Source of the DNA: an uncultured Lachnospiraceae bacterium
GTDB lineage: Bacteria; Bacillota; Clostridia; Lachnospirales; Lachnospiraceae
Direction: 5' to 3'
DNA length: 64,000 nt
NCBI GenBank assembly: GCA_910579395.1
Contig: CAJTUC010000018.1
Span: 17,349 to 81,348 of the forward strand
Both the position numbers and the translations under genes were made by a program. Under the pieces are notes generated by a model that worked only from the letters and a program-made list of their open reading frames with translations, was not told where the DNA came from and ran no database searches. Shown in pieces: positions 43,245-51,967 of the stretch (positions within the stretch are counted from its first letter, which is position 1; each line of letters opens with the position of its first letter).

Positions 43245-43703
43245 TTAATCCCCATGCCGCAGCATTTTCTTTATTTTATCCATAACAAGTATCGTATCAT
43301 CCGCTGTTCTGATTGCTATCATGATCGTATCGTCCCCGGCAATACAGCCCACAACCTCTGGCATTTTCATGGCATCTACAGCTGCCGCCACCGCCATTGC
43401 CATACCGGATACCGTCTTCATGACAAGAATATTCTGCGCCACATTCATCGATGTATAGCCATCCTTTAATACACGGATATATTTATCGCCGAGCTGACTG
43501 TCACCGTGCTCATACACAACGTATTTCTGCCTGCCGCCCTCACCTGGTATTTTGGAAAGCTTCAGTTCCCTGATATCCCTTGAAACTGTGGCTTGTGTGA
43601 CCCGATAACCCTCTGCTTTCAGTCTCTCGGCCAGTTCTTCCTGTGTTTCAATTTCATATTGACCGATTAATTCCCTGATTTTCTCGTGTCTGCTCTCTTT
43701 CAT
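43245..43703 (-). CDS. argR: Arginine repressor ArgR/AhrC
   Basis: This 152-aa repressor has an N-terminal winged helix (KIRELIGQYEIETQEELAER then VTQATVSRDIRELKLSKI) and a C-terminal arginine-binding hexamer domain with a GCIAGDDTIMIAIR motif. Length is typical. No arginine genes are nearby; in Clostridia it usually sits here between nadK and recN. Confidence 0.96.
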   Translation of the reverse strand: MKESRHEKIRELIGQYEIETQEELAERLKAEGYRVTQATVSRDIRELKLSKIPGEGGRQKYVVYEHGDSQLGDKYIRVLKDGYTSMNVAQNILVMKTVSGMAMAVAAAVDAMKMPEVVGCIAGDDTIMIAIRTADDTILVMDKIKKMLRHGD

Positions 43704-43764
43704 TTCATACTTAATCCCCTATTCCTGCACAGCGTTGAAAAAATTTTCGAACTATGCCTTTCTC

Positions 43765-44604
43765 TCAGCCTGCACTCATTTTTTTATGTAGGATTTCCAG
43801 AAAACTCTCTGTATTGAGTTTCAGAATCTCTGTCGTCTTTGAGGCTTTCCGGATCACAATTTTATCCCCCGTCTGCAAAGTGACCTTATGCGTTCCGTCA
43901 AAGCTCGCCTCTACCGTCTGTATGGTCTTCTCCCTTCCTTCCGGTATTTCTATGACCACCTCATCTTCCGGTGAAAGAATAATGCTTCTCGTATTTAGCG
44001 TATGCGGACAGATCGGTGTGAGCAGCAGAAGACTTGCTCCCGGCTCCACGATCGGGCCTCCCGCCGACATATTATATCCGGTCGATCCTGTGGGCGTTGC
44101 CACGATAATTCCATCCGCATCGTATCCGTTCAAAAAGCGTCCATTCACATATATATTAAAATGCAGAATCTGCAGAGGACCACACCGTGAGATTACAATA
44201 TCGTTAAGCGCAAACTTATGGCCCATTCTCTTTCCCGCATAAAGCACATCGCCCGCAAGCATCATACGCGCCTCTTTCGTATACGCTCCGCACAACAGTT
44301 TATCAAGAGCCTGCTCGATATTCCCGATTTCCACCTCCGCCAGATAACCCAGCGTGCCGAGATTCACGCCGAGAAGCGGAATTTCCTGCTCCATCAGGTC
44401 TCCGGCTGCCTTTAACAGCGTGCCGTCGCCGCCCAGGACAATGACACATTCGACACCTTCCGGCGCCTGAATCGGTGCTGTCTCCCTGTCGTTCATAAGA
44501 CAGGATACCGCCGCACCCCGTTGTTGCAGATATGATGAAATTCTATCGGTATAAGACCCCTCCGGGTCCTTTGCCTTATTGGCGACCACAAAAAAATATT
44601 TCAT
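43765..44604 (-). CDS. nadK: NAD kinase
   Basis: This 279-aa enzyme makes NADP from NAD. It carries the GGDGTLLKAAGDLM motif, GVNLGTLGYLAEVE, the NDIVISR segment and TPTGSTGYNMSAGGPIV. Its start overlaps the tlyA stop by 4 bases (ATGA). Confidence 0.96.
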   Translation of the reverse strand: MKYFFVVANKAKDPEGSYTDRISSYLQQRGAAVSCLMNDRETAPIQAPEGVECVIVLGGDGTLLKAAGDLMEQEIPLLGVNLGTLGYLAEVEIGNIEQALDKLLCGAYTKEARMMLAGDVLYAGKRMGHKFALNDIVISRCGPLQILHFNIYVNGRFLNGYDADGIIVATPTGSTGYNMSAGGPIVEPGASLLLLTPICPHTLNTRSIILSPEDEVVIEIPEGREKTIQTVEASFDGTHKVTLQTGDKIVIRKASKTTEILKLNTESFLEILHKKMSAG

Positions 44605-45458
44605 GCTTCCTTATCCCTGTCTGTCCGTAGTTCCTGATGCGCCGTTCTTACCGTATCCGAAATCAGCTGTTCCGTCGATTCTTCGACAGCTTCTTCTCCG
44701 AAGGATTCTTCCGAAGAAGACTGTTCCGCCTTTTCCAGATAGACCAGATATTCGATATTTCCCTCCGGTCCTTTAATCGGAGAAAAAGTGAGTCCTTTTA
44801 CCGCAAATCCTATCTGTTTTGTATAAACAATAATTTTCCGAATAACCTCTTCATGAATTTCCGGTTCCCGGACCACCCCTTTTTTCCCAACCTTCTCTCT
44901 GCCGGCCTCGAACTGGGGTTTAATCAGACAGACCATACGGCCTCTTTCTTTTAGCAAGTCTCTTGCCGGTACCAGAATTTTCGTCAAAGAAATAAAAGAA
45001 ACATCTACGGAAGCAAAATCCAGCCGGTCTTCAATATCCGCTGGCTGCATATAACGGAAATTCGTCTTTTCCATACAGATGACACGCGAGTCCTGCCGCA
45101 GCTTCCAGGCAAGCTGCCCATGCCCCACATCGACGGAATAGACCTTCACCGCACCGTTCTGCAGCATACAGTCCGTGAAACCGCCTGTGGAAGCGCCGAT
45201 ATCCATGCAAATTGTATCCGTCAGACAGATTTCAAATGTTTCCATCGCTTTTTCCAGCTTCAGTCCGCCCCTGCTGACATATTTGGCCGGAACGCCCTTT
45301 ACTTCTATATGAATCTTCTCTTCCTCAAAAGAAGCTCCGGCCTTATCCTCCCGCTGTCCGTTCACATAGACATTTCCGGTCATGATAACGGCCTTTGCCT
45401 TTTCTCTGGATGGCGCAAGTCCCTGTCTGACAAGCAGAATATCCAATCGTTCTTTCAC
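44601..45458 (-). CDS. tlyA: TlyA-family rRNA methyltransferase
   Basis: This 285-aa protein joins an S4 RNA-binding domain (about 1-60, KERLDILLVRQGLAPSREKA) to a FtsJ-like Rossmann methyltransferase with DIGASTGGFTDCMLQNGA and LIKPQFEAGRE. TlyA methylates 2'-OH of rRNA cytidines; the family is also called hemolysin A. The best start is a GTG at 45458, 9 bases after GGAGG that overlaps the dxs stop codon. A Glu/Ser-rich tail of about 30 residues is unusual. Confidence 0.92.
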   Translation of the reverse strand: MKERLDILLVRQGLAPSREKAKAVIMTGNVYVNGQREDKAGASFEEEKIHIEVKGVPAKYVSRGGLKLEKAMETFEICLTDTICMDIGASTGGFTDCMLQNGAVKVYSVDVGHGQLAWKLRQDSRVICMEKTNFRYMQPADIEDRLDFASVDVSFISLTKILVPARDLLKERGRMVCLIKPQFEAGREKVGKKGVVREPEIHEEVIRKIIVYTKQIGFAVKGLTFSPIKGPEGNIEYLVYLEKAEQSSSEESFGEEAVEESTEQLISDTVRTAHQELRTDRDKEA

Positions 45459-45462
45459 GATA

Positions 45463-47355
45463 CTAATCCTCCATGTCAAATTTCTCATCTTTGCCCATAC
45501 TGTTCACAATCCGTTCGACGATCGAATCCGCATCGATGCCGACTTCCCGTTTCAGCAGTTCGACGTTCCCATGTTCCACATATTCATCCGGAATGCTGAT
45601 ACACAATACTTTCGTATCCGTATGCAGCGTATCCACATAGGCTCTGACTTTCTCGCCAAAACCGCCGCTCGCCACATTCTCTTCCATCGTCACGAGCAGT
45701 TTATGCTCCCTGCAGGCTTCTTTTACCGCCTCTTCATCAATCGGCTTTACGAATCTCGCATTAGTCAAAGAGCAGGAACAGCCTTTTTCCATAAGCTGCC
45801 TGCGTACTTCGAGCGCGACCTTCACCATACTTCCCACCGCAAAAAGAATGATCTCCTTCTCCCGGTAAATGCACTCGCTCTTTCCATAAACGACCGGTTC
45901 CCTGTAATCTTTCAGACCGTCGAATGCTTCCCCCCGGGGATATCGTATCGCCATCGGAGCCTCGAAGCCAAGCGCAAATTTGATCATATCGGAAAGCTCC
46001 CATTTATTCTTGGGGGCCATTATGTGCATATTCGGGATAGAAGAAAGGAAAGACAGATCAAAAATACCCTGATGCGTCTCTCCGTCGCTGCCCACCAATC
46101 CGGCCCTGTCTATCGCAAAAACCACCGGTAGATTCTGGATGCAGACATCATGCAGTATCTGGTCATACGCTCTCTGTAAAAAGGAAGAGTAGATTGCCAC
46201 GATCGGCTTTAATCCCCCCGCCGCCAGTCCTGCCGCAAAAGTGACCGCATGTTCCTCCGCAATACCCACATCAAAAAACCTGTCCGGGTACATATTCCGA
46301 AAACGTTTTAGCCCTGTTCCGTCCGGCATGGCCGCCGTGATTGCAACGACTTTTTCATCCCGCTGCCCCAGCTTACACATGACTGTCGAAAAAATATCCG
46401 TATAATTTGCCTTCGTCCGCGGCGCACTCGGAATACCCGTTTCGATATCAAACGGTTCTGCGCCATGGAATCTGGCGGGGTGCCGCTCCGCCGGACCATA
46501 CCCTTTACCTTTTTCCGTAATGACGTGAACCAGTACGGCGCCCCTGACCTTCCTCGCTTCTTTCAAAACACGCAGCATTGCCGGAATATCATGTCCATCT
46601 ACCGGGCCAAGATAGGTAATTCCCATATCCTCAAAGAACATCCCTGGTACAACCAGATGTTTAAAACTGCTTTTGGCCCGTCGAATCTTGGTCACGACCT
46701 TATCCCCGTATTTGGACATACCATGTAAAGAGTTGTAAACCCCCTCTTTCAGGTCCAGATACATATCCGCTGTACGGATATTGTTCAGGTACTTGGAAAC
46801 GCCGCCCACATTTTCGGAAATTGACATATTGTTATCGTTTAGAATAATAATAAAATTGGTCTCAAGGCGGGAAGCATTGTTTAATGCCTCATAGGCCATG
46901 CCGCCTGTCAGAGAACCATCACCGATGACCGAAACGATCGTGTTCTTTCCGCCTGCCAGATCTCTCGCCTTGACCATGCCGAGTCCTGCCGAAATGGAAG
47001 TAGAACTGTGCCCCGTATCAAAACAATCGCAATCGCTTTCCTTCCGCTTCGGGAAACCGCTGATGCCGCCGTATTTCCGCAGATTCGCAAAGCCGTCTCT
47101 CCGGCCGGTTAGTATCTTATGAGTATAGGACTGGTGCCCCACATCCCATATAATTTTGTCATCCGGCAAATTCAGAAAAAGATGCAGCGCCATCGTTAAT
47201 TCCACTGCTCCCAGATTAGAGCCAAGGTGTCCTCCCGTCACGCTGATGGACTGAATCAGGAACTGCCTAATCTCTTCTGCCAGCGCATTATAATTTTCCG
47301 CGCCGATTCTCTTGATATCATTGGTTTTTTCTATTTTTTCCAGAAACATAGTCAT
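45463..47355 (-). CDS. dxs: 1-deoxy-D-xylulose-5-phosphate synthase
   Basis: This 630-aa thiamine-diphosphate enzyme begins the MEP isoprenoid pathway. The His region GHQSYTHKILTGR, the ThDP motif GDGSLTGGMAYEALNNAS, the transketolase domain with GIAEEHAVTFAAGLA, and FAIDRAGLVGSDGETHQG are present. The start at 47355 is 7 bases from AAAGG; the next ATG at 47349 is also possible. It lies next to ispA, another isoprenoid gene. Confidence 0.96.
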   Translation of the reverse strand: MTMFLEKIEKTNDIKRIGAENYNALAEEIRQFLIQSISVTGGHLGSNLGAVELTMALHLFLNLPDDKIIWDVGHQSYTHKILTGRRDGFANLRKYGGISGFPKRKESDCDCFDTGHSSTSISAGLGMVKARDLAGGKNTIVSVIGDGSLTGGMAYEALNNASRLETNFIIILNDNNMSISENVGGVSKYLNNIRTADMYLDLKEGVYNSLHGMSKYGDKVVTKIRRAKSSFKHLVVPGMFFEDMGITYLGPVDGHDIPAMLRVLKEARKVRGAVLVHVITEKGKGYGPAERHPARFHGAEPFDIETGIPSAPRTKANYTDIFSTVMCKLGQRDEKVVAITAAMPDGTGLKRFRNMYPDRFFDVGIAEEHAVTFAAGLAAGGLKPIVAIYSSFLQRAYDQILHDVCIQNLPVVFAIDRAGLVGSDGETHQGIFDLSFLSSIPNMHIMAPKNKWELSDMIKFALGFEAPMAIRYPRGEAFDGLKDYREPVVYGKSECIYREKEIILFAVGSMVKVALEVRRQLMEKGCSCSLTNARFVKPIDEEAVKEACREHKLLVTMEENVASGGFGEKVRAYVDTLHTDTKVLCISIPDEYVEHGNVELLKREVGIDADSIVERIVNSMGKDEKFDMED

Positions 47356-47385
47356 AACCATGCCTTTCTATCTGCCTGTGAACCG

Positions 47386-48288
47386 TTATTTTTTCCTGTT
47401 GATCAACTGTTCCACCAATTGTTCCAGGAACAGATTTCTCTCCGGAAAAGAGGTCAGAATCTGAATCGCCTCTTTGGATAATGACGCAACCGTCTCTGCT
47501 GATTTTTCCAGACCGTACAGTGTAACATATGTTATTTTACCATTTTTTTCATCGCTCCCAACGGGTTTCCCGAGAACTTCCTGACTGCCCGTAACATCCA
47601 GAATATCATCCTGAATCTGAAAGGCAATACCGATATTATAGGCGCATTTTTCGACAGCATCCACCTGTTCCCTGTCTGCACCTGCCAAAATGGCGCCGAT
47701 CATCATCGCACACTGAATCAACGCCGCCGTCTTATGCTCGTGAATAAAAAGAAGAAGTTCTTCCGTTACCTCCTCCTGATGTTCCTCCGCTTCAATATCC
47801 GCGCACTGCCCGCCAATCATTCCATAAATACCGGCTTTCCCGGCAAGAACACGCATCGCCTGCGCCACCTTCTCATATTCCGCCGGGCTCTGCGCTTTCT
47901 CAAAAGCGAAGCAGGCCGTCTCAAAAGCATAATTGAGCAGACCGTCTCCTGCCAGTACTGCCATGCCCTCTCCATAGACGACATGAGTCGTCTTTCTGCC
48001 CCGTCTGTATTCATCGTTATCCATTGCCGGCAGGTCATCATGCACAAGAGAATAGTTATGCACCATCTCGACTGCCGCCATAAAAGGCTCCACAAGCTCC
48101 CCTGTCCCGCCGAACATCCTGAAGGTCTCCGCCATCAGCATCGGACGCAGCCGCTTTCCGCCTGCCAGTATCGAATAGTTCATTGCCTCGATGACTCTCT
48201 TCTGAAATCCCTGCTCCTCTGGCAGGAAACGCGCGAGTATGCCTTCTATCTGAACTGTTTTTTCGCTTAATGTCTCTTTAAAATTCAT
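47386..48288 (-). CDS. ispA: Polyprenyl synthetase (farnesyl diphosphate synthase type)
   Basis: This 300-aa enzyme has the first Asp-rich motif in LVHDDLPAMDNDEYRRG and the second in FQIQDDILDVTGS, with GGKRLRPML near the N-terminus. The two residues between DD and the next D, and the spacing, fit short-chain bacterial farnesyl/geranyl synthases. It overlaps the end of xseB by 11 bases. Confidence 0.95.
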   Translation of the reverse strand: MNFKETLSEKTVQIEGILARFLPEEQGFQKRVIEAMNYSILAGGKRLRPMLMAETFRMFGGTGELVEPFMAAVEMVHNYSLVHDDLPAMDNDEYRRGRKTTHVVYGEGMAVLAGDGLLNYAFETACFAFEKAQSPAEYEKVAQAMRVLAGKAGIYGMIGGQCADIEAEEHQEEVTEELLLFIHEHKTAALIQCAMMIGAILAGADREQVDAVEKCAYNIGIAFQIQDDILDVTGSQEVLGKPVGSDEKNGKITYVTLYGLEKSAETVASLSKEAIQILTSFPERNLFLEQLVEQLINRKK

Positions 48289-48511
48289 CTAGTCCACCAT
48301 CTTCATTGATTTTCAGTACCTGCTTTTCTACTTTGTCAATTTTATCATTGCAATATTGCAGAAGTTTCATGCCCGCCTGATATGCCTTGAACGATTCTTC
48401 CAAAGTGATGTCTTCCTCTTCCAAAAGCGCAATCGTCCCTTCTACCTGCTCAAAGGCTTCTTCCAGAGAGAGCTCTTTCTCTTTATCTTTATCCTTCCTG
48501 TCCTGATTCAT
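48278..48511 (-). CDS. xseB: Exodeoxyribonuclease VII small subunit
   Basis: This 77-aa protein contains SLEEAFEQVEGTIALLEEED and LEESFKAYQAGMKLLQYCND, the XseB signature. It lies 27 bases after xseA and overlaps ispA. Confidence 0.95.
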   Translation of the reverse strand: MNQDRKDKDKEKELSLEEAFEQVEGTIALLEEEDITLEESFKAYQAGMKLLQYCNDKIDKVEKQVLKINEDGGLDEF

Positions 48512-48538
48512 ACCAATAACGATACCTTTCTTTGACTT

Positions 48539-49750
48539 CTATTTCAACTCCGGCATTTTCTGACTGCTCAGAACTTTCGTATGAATAATGCCGTCTTTTA
48601 CATAAACATGAAGCTCGTCCGCCGGTTTCACCTGCCCAATCCGATTGACCGTTCTTCCCTGTCCGTCCGCGGCATAAGCATATCCCTGATTTAACTTTTC
48701 AAGCGGTGATAAACCTTTCATCTGTTCAATATACAACGCAAGCTGATGCCTTTTCTTTGACAGGTTATGTTCCATACAGCCCTGCACCATCTCTTCCAGC
48801 TTCATCATATAAGTACGCTTTTCCCGAATCTGATTCGCCGGGCTTAAATACTTCATCTGCATCCGGTAATGTTCCAGCCTGTTTCGGTAACGGCTGATAC
48901 GGTTTCTGCACAAATGCTGCATCGTATACGCATACTCACTCATCCGCTCTGTAAGCTGCTCCATATCATATACGGCCAGTTCCGCAGCGGCAGAAGGTGT
49001 CGGTGCCCGCAAATCCGCTACAAAATCGGCAATCGTTGTATCCGTCTCATGCCCTACGGCCGAAATAATGGGAATCGGGCAGTCGAAAATCGCCTGTGCA
49101 ACAGCTTCTTCATTGAATGCCCACAAATCTTCGATGGAACCGCCGCCCCGGCCGACAATGATCGTATCGACCCCATAATGCTCCATCGCATGAATGCCAT
49201 TCACGATACTTTGAACCGCCATATCACCCTGTACAATCGCAGGATAGAGTATGATCTGCACATAGGGATTCCGTCTTGATGCAATCTGAATGATATCCCG
49301 CACTGCCGCTCCTGTCTGCGCCGTGACCACGCCGAGACGGCTGATATAGCGCGGAATAGGCTGCTTATACTCTACTGCGAACATACCGCGCTCTTCCAAC
49401 TCCGCCTTCAGACGCTCAAAGCGTTCATACAGTGCGCCTGCACCATCCTGCCTGATTTCCTTCGCATAAAGCTGGTATTTTCCGTCCCTCTCGTAAACAT
49501 CCACCGTGCCTCTGACAACGACCTGCTGACCTTCCGCCATTCGAAAAGTCAATCCATTCCTGTTTCCGGAAAACATAACGCACGATATTGTCCCTTTTTC
49601 ATCCTTTAATGTAAAATAAATATGTCCAGAAGAATGATATTTGCAGTTACTCACTTCCCCTTTTACGAAAAGGGACTGCAACATAAAATCCTGCGTGAAC
49701 ATATTTTTAATGTAAGAGTTGACCTGTGCTACTGTATATACATTCTGCAT
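48539..49750 (-). CDS. xseA: Exodeoxyribonuclease VII large subunit
   Basis: This 403-aa nuclease subunit has an N-terminal OB fold (YTVAQVNSYIKNMFTQD, VSNCKYHSSGHIYFTLKDE) and the catalytic core with GVVTAQTGAAVRDIIQI, VGRGGGSIEDLWAFNEE and SAVGHETDTTIADFVADLRA. A helical region of about 100 residues follows. Length is slightly short but within the family. Confidence 0.96.
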   Translation of the reverse strand: MQNVYTVAQVNSYIKNMFTQDFMLQSLFVKGEVSNCKYHSSGHIYFTLKDEKGTISCVMFSGNRNGLTFRMAEGQQVVVRGTVDVYERDGKYQLYAKEIRQDGAGALYERFERLKAELEERGMFAVEYKQPIPRYISRLGVVTAQTGAAVRDIIQIASRRNPYVQIILYPAIVQGDMAVQSIVNGIHAMEHYGVDTIIVGRGGGSIEDLWAFNEEAVAQAIFDCPIPIISAVGHETDTTIADFVADLRAPTPSAAAELAVYDMEQLTERMSEYAYTMQHLCRNRISRYRNRLEHYRMQMKYLSPANQIREKRTYMMKLEEMVQGCMEHNLSKKRHQLALYIEQMKGLSPLEKLNQGYAYAADGQGRTVNRIGQVKPADELHVYVKDGIIHTKVLSSQKMPELK

Positions 49751-49759
49751 CGCGCGCCC

Positions 49760-50155
49760 CTATACAAATTTGGCCAGTATGCCATTGACGAACCCCGAAG
49801 AGGCATCCTGTCCGAATTTTTTTGCAAGCTCTACTGCTTCATTGATCGCCACACCGGCCGGAACATCATCATCAAACGCAATTTCATAAACTGCCAGCCT
49901 GAGAATCGTCAGATCAACCTTCCCCATTCTGGCAGTATTCCAATTTTCAGCCCGGCTGTTCAACATATTGTCGATGGTCTCCAATTTCTCCACGATTTTG
50001 TGATACTTGGAAGAAATATACGCCTCATCCGCCGGCGCCGCCTCACAAGTATCTTCAAAGAACAGCTTTTCCTGTTCGGGCATTTCTTCCGAACTGTTAA
50101 ATTCTATGCGGAACAATAATTTAAAGATATGCTCCCTCAATTCTCTTCTGCTCAT
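49760..50155 (-). CDS. nusB: Transcription antitermination factor NusB
   Basis: This 131-aa all-helical protein starts SRRELREHIFKLLFRIEF and ends with VAINEAVELAKKFGQDASSG followed by FVNGILAKF, the NusB signature. I chose 50155; 20 earlier in-frame codons overlap the upstream gene. It acts with NusE on boxA RNA. Confidence 0.94.
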   Translation of the reverse strand: MSRRELREHIFKLLFRIEFNSSEEMPEQEKLFFEDTCEAAPADEAYISSKYHKIVEKLETIDNMLNSRAENWNTARMGKVDLTILRLAVYEIAFDDDVPAGVAINEAVELAKKFGQDASSGFVNGILAKFV

Positions 50156-50168
50156 ATATGTCTTCGTC

Positions 50169-50555
50169 CTATTTTTCTTTTGATACATTGATACCGGCAA
50201 TACGGATATTGACATCGGTCACTTCCAGTCCCGTCATATTTTCCACCGCATTTTTAACCTTTGTCTGTACCCGCTGGCAGGTTGCCGGAATATTGAAGCC
50301 ATATTCTATTGTGATCGCCAGATCGACCTTTACTTTCTTCTGAAGAACTTCTACCCTTGTACCTTTGGCCGCATTTTTAACACCAACGCGGCTTAGAAAC
50401 TCATTCGTCATATTGCCGGACATGGCCGCCACGCCTTCCACTTCCGTTGCCGCAAGCGCGGCGATCATCGCTACTACATCATCCGCTATCTTAACCGAAC
50501 CGATTTCTTCATTTTCCTGTAAAACAAACGTATTTTTACTAAATTCCTGTTCCAT
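50169..50555 (-). CDS. Asp23/Gls24 (DUF322) family protein
   Basis: This 128-aa protein has VKIADDVVAMIAALAATEVE followed by GVAAMSG, and a later VDLAITIEYGFNIPATCQRV with VKNAVENMTGLEVTDVNIRI, the Asp23 family pattern. Members are cell-envelope stress proteins of Gram-positives. Its position before nusB is the usual one in Clostridia (amaP/asp23-nusB). The start is uncertain between 50567 and 50555. Confidence 0.92.
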   Translation of the reverse strand: MEQEFSKNTFVLQENEEIGSVKIADDVVAMIAALAATEVEGVAAMSGNMTNEFLSRVGVKNAAKGTRVEVLQKKVKVDLAITIEYGFNIPATCQRVQTKVKNAVENMTGLEVTDVNIRIAGINVSKEK

Positions 50556-50642
50556 CTGCCACACCATGCCTTTCCTACAATATCAGACTTTGTCCATTTT
50601 GATTAAGTATAACAAAATTTATGTTTTTTGCCTAGTACCATT

Positions 50643-51926
50643 TTACAGCCAAAAACTCATACTATACTGCTTCGCATCATCCGTATAGGAAACCACGCCA
50701 TCCGGGCAGTTCAGATAATGGAAGATTTCCTGTCTGTCGATCAGCCTTTCCTGCATTTTATCATAAATTTCTTTCGAAGCGCATTTGAACGTAATATAAG
50801 CATTTCCATTTTCATATCCTTCCTGAAAAATACGCTGCAGCTGTTCGTCATCAAGAGATGTGAAATAGAGCCCTTCCCTGACATAATAATTTGCATCCAC
50901 GGACGTGCAGATCGGCAAATCCACCACATTATCAATAACATGTGTTTTGATAAGCTGGTCCGTTGTCACACACAGATAGTCATAATTGATATGCGGCATC
51001 TTTTCTTCCGGATAGGAAGCTGTGCTGCCTTTCGCCTGATAAGACGCATCCCCCCATGTCGTATCCACATAATACCATTCCCCGTCTATCTGAATCAGGT
51101 TCCAGGCATGTCCTTCGCCTGACGAAACATTGCCAAGTACGAGCGTAGCACGGATGCCGGCCTGTTCCAGCAGATATTGTGTTGCTTTGGCATAGCCCTG
51201 GCAGACTGACCTGCCATCCAGAAAGACCGAGCAGATATTCTGGTTATCTTCCGAATCCGCATCATACTCCGTATGCTCGATCAAGTATTCATAAATATAT
51301 TTTACGATTCCGTATTCGTCTGCTCCTTCCGGAACCCCTGCCAGACATCTTTCGACATAGTCATCTATCCGTACCTGTCTTTCGGCAATTTCTTCTCTTC
51401 CCATCCGGTAAGTCCCGGTAAAGGTGATCTTTTTCAGCAGTTCGCCCAGCGTATACTTCGTATAGGTATATCCTTCCACATAAAATATCTCCGGATGGTC
51501 ATTCAATACGCACTGAAAGATACGGGAAATCTCCTCCTGATCCAGGGTGGAAAGCGTCACATTCTCCTGATATTCCAGAAGGGACCACAGAATTTCGATA
51601 TATACCGTCTGCTCACTTTCCGTCAGCTGCTGATAAGCATAGGAATCTACCTGTTCGTCCTGCAGAAACAGCTTCTTCTCCTCCGTCAGCCCTTCCTGAT
51701 CCTTTGCAGTATCCTCATCTTCCTGTATCTGAATCATCTGCTCTTCTACGGCATAGCCTTCCACCGGTCTGCTTTCTTCCCGGCCTTCCGCAAAAGCCGT
51801 TCCCTCCCACAGGAACTCGAACTGTTCGGCTATCGGCAGTTCTCTCCAGCCGTCATTTTCCGCTATATAGACCAGAAATCCGAGAAACACCATCATACCT
51901 GATAATAAGACAATCGTTTTCTTCAT
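50643..51926 (-). CDS. Secreted or membrane-anchored transglutaminase-like protein
   Basis: This 427-aa protein has an N-terminal signal anchor (KKTIVLLSGMMVFLGFLVYI) and an acidic linker rich in Glu and Gln. Its transglutaminase/protease-like core has Cys in GRSVCQGYAKATQYLLEQAG, His in GEGHAWNLIQIDGEWYYVD and the following DTTWGD. This is the family of putative extracellular transglutaminase-like peptidases in Clostridia; the substrate is unknown. It is separated from asp23 by about 75 bases. Confidence 0.88.
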   Translation of the reverse strand: MKKTIVLLSGMMVFLGFLVYIAENDGWRELPIAEQFEFLWEGTAFAEGREESRPVEGYAVEEQMIQIQEDEDTAKDQEGLTEEKKLFLQDEQVDSYAYQQLTESEQTVYIEILWSLLEYQENVTLSTLDQEEISRIFQCVLNDHPEIFYVEGYTYTKYTLGELLKKITFTGTYRMGREEIAERQVRIDDYVERCLAGVPEGADEYGIVKYIYEYLIEHTEYDADSEDNQNICSVFLDGRSVCQGYAKATQYLLEQAGIRATLVLGNVSSGEGHAWNLIQIDGEWYYVDTTWGDASYQAKGSTASYPEEKMPHINYDYLCVTTDQLIKTHVIDNVVDLPICTSVDANYYVREGLYFTSLDDEQLQRIFQEGYENGNAYITFKCASKEIYDKMQERLIDRQEIFHYLNCPDGVVSYTDDAKQYSMSFWL

Positions 51927-51967
51927 AAGACCACCTTCTATCTGTCGGACTCCGGGAAAGGAAGCAT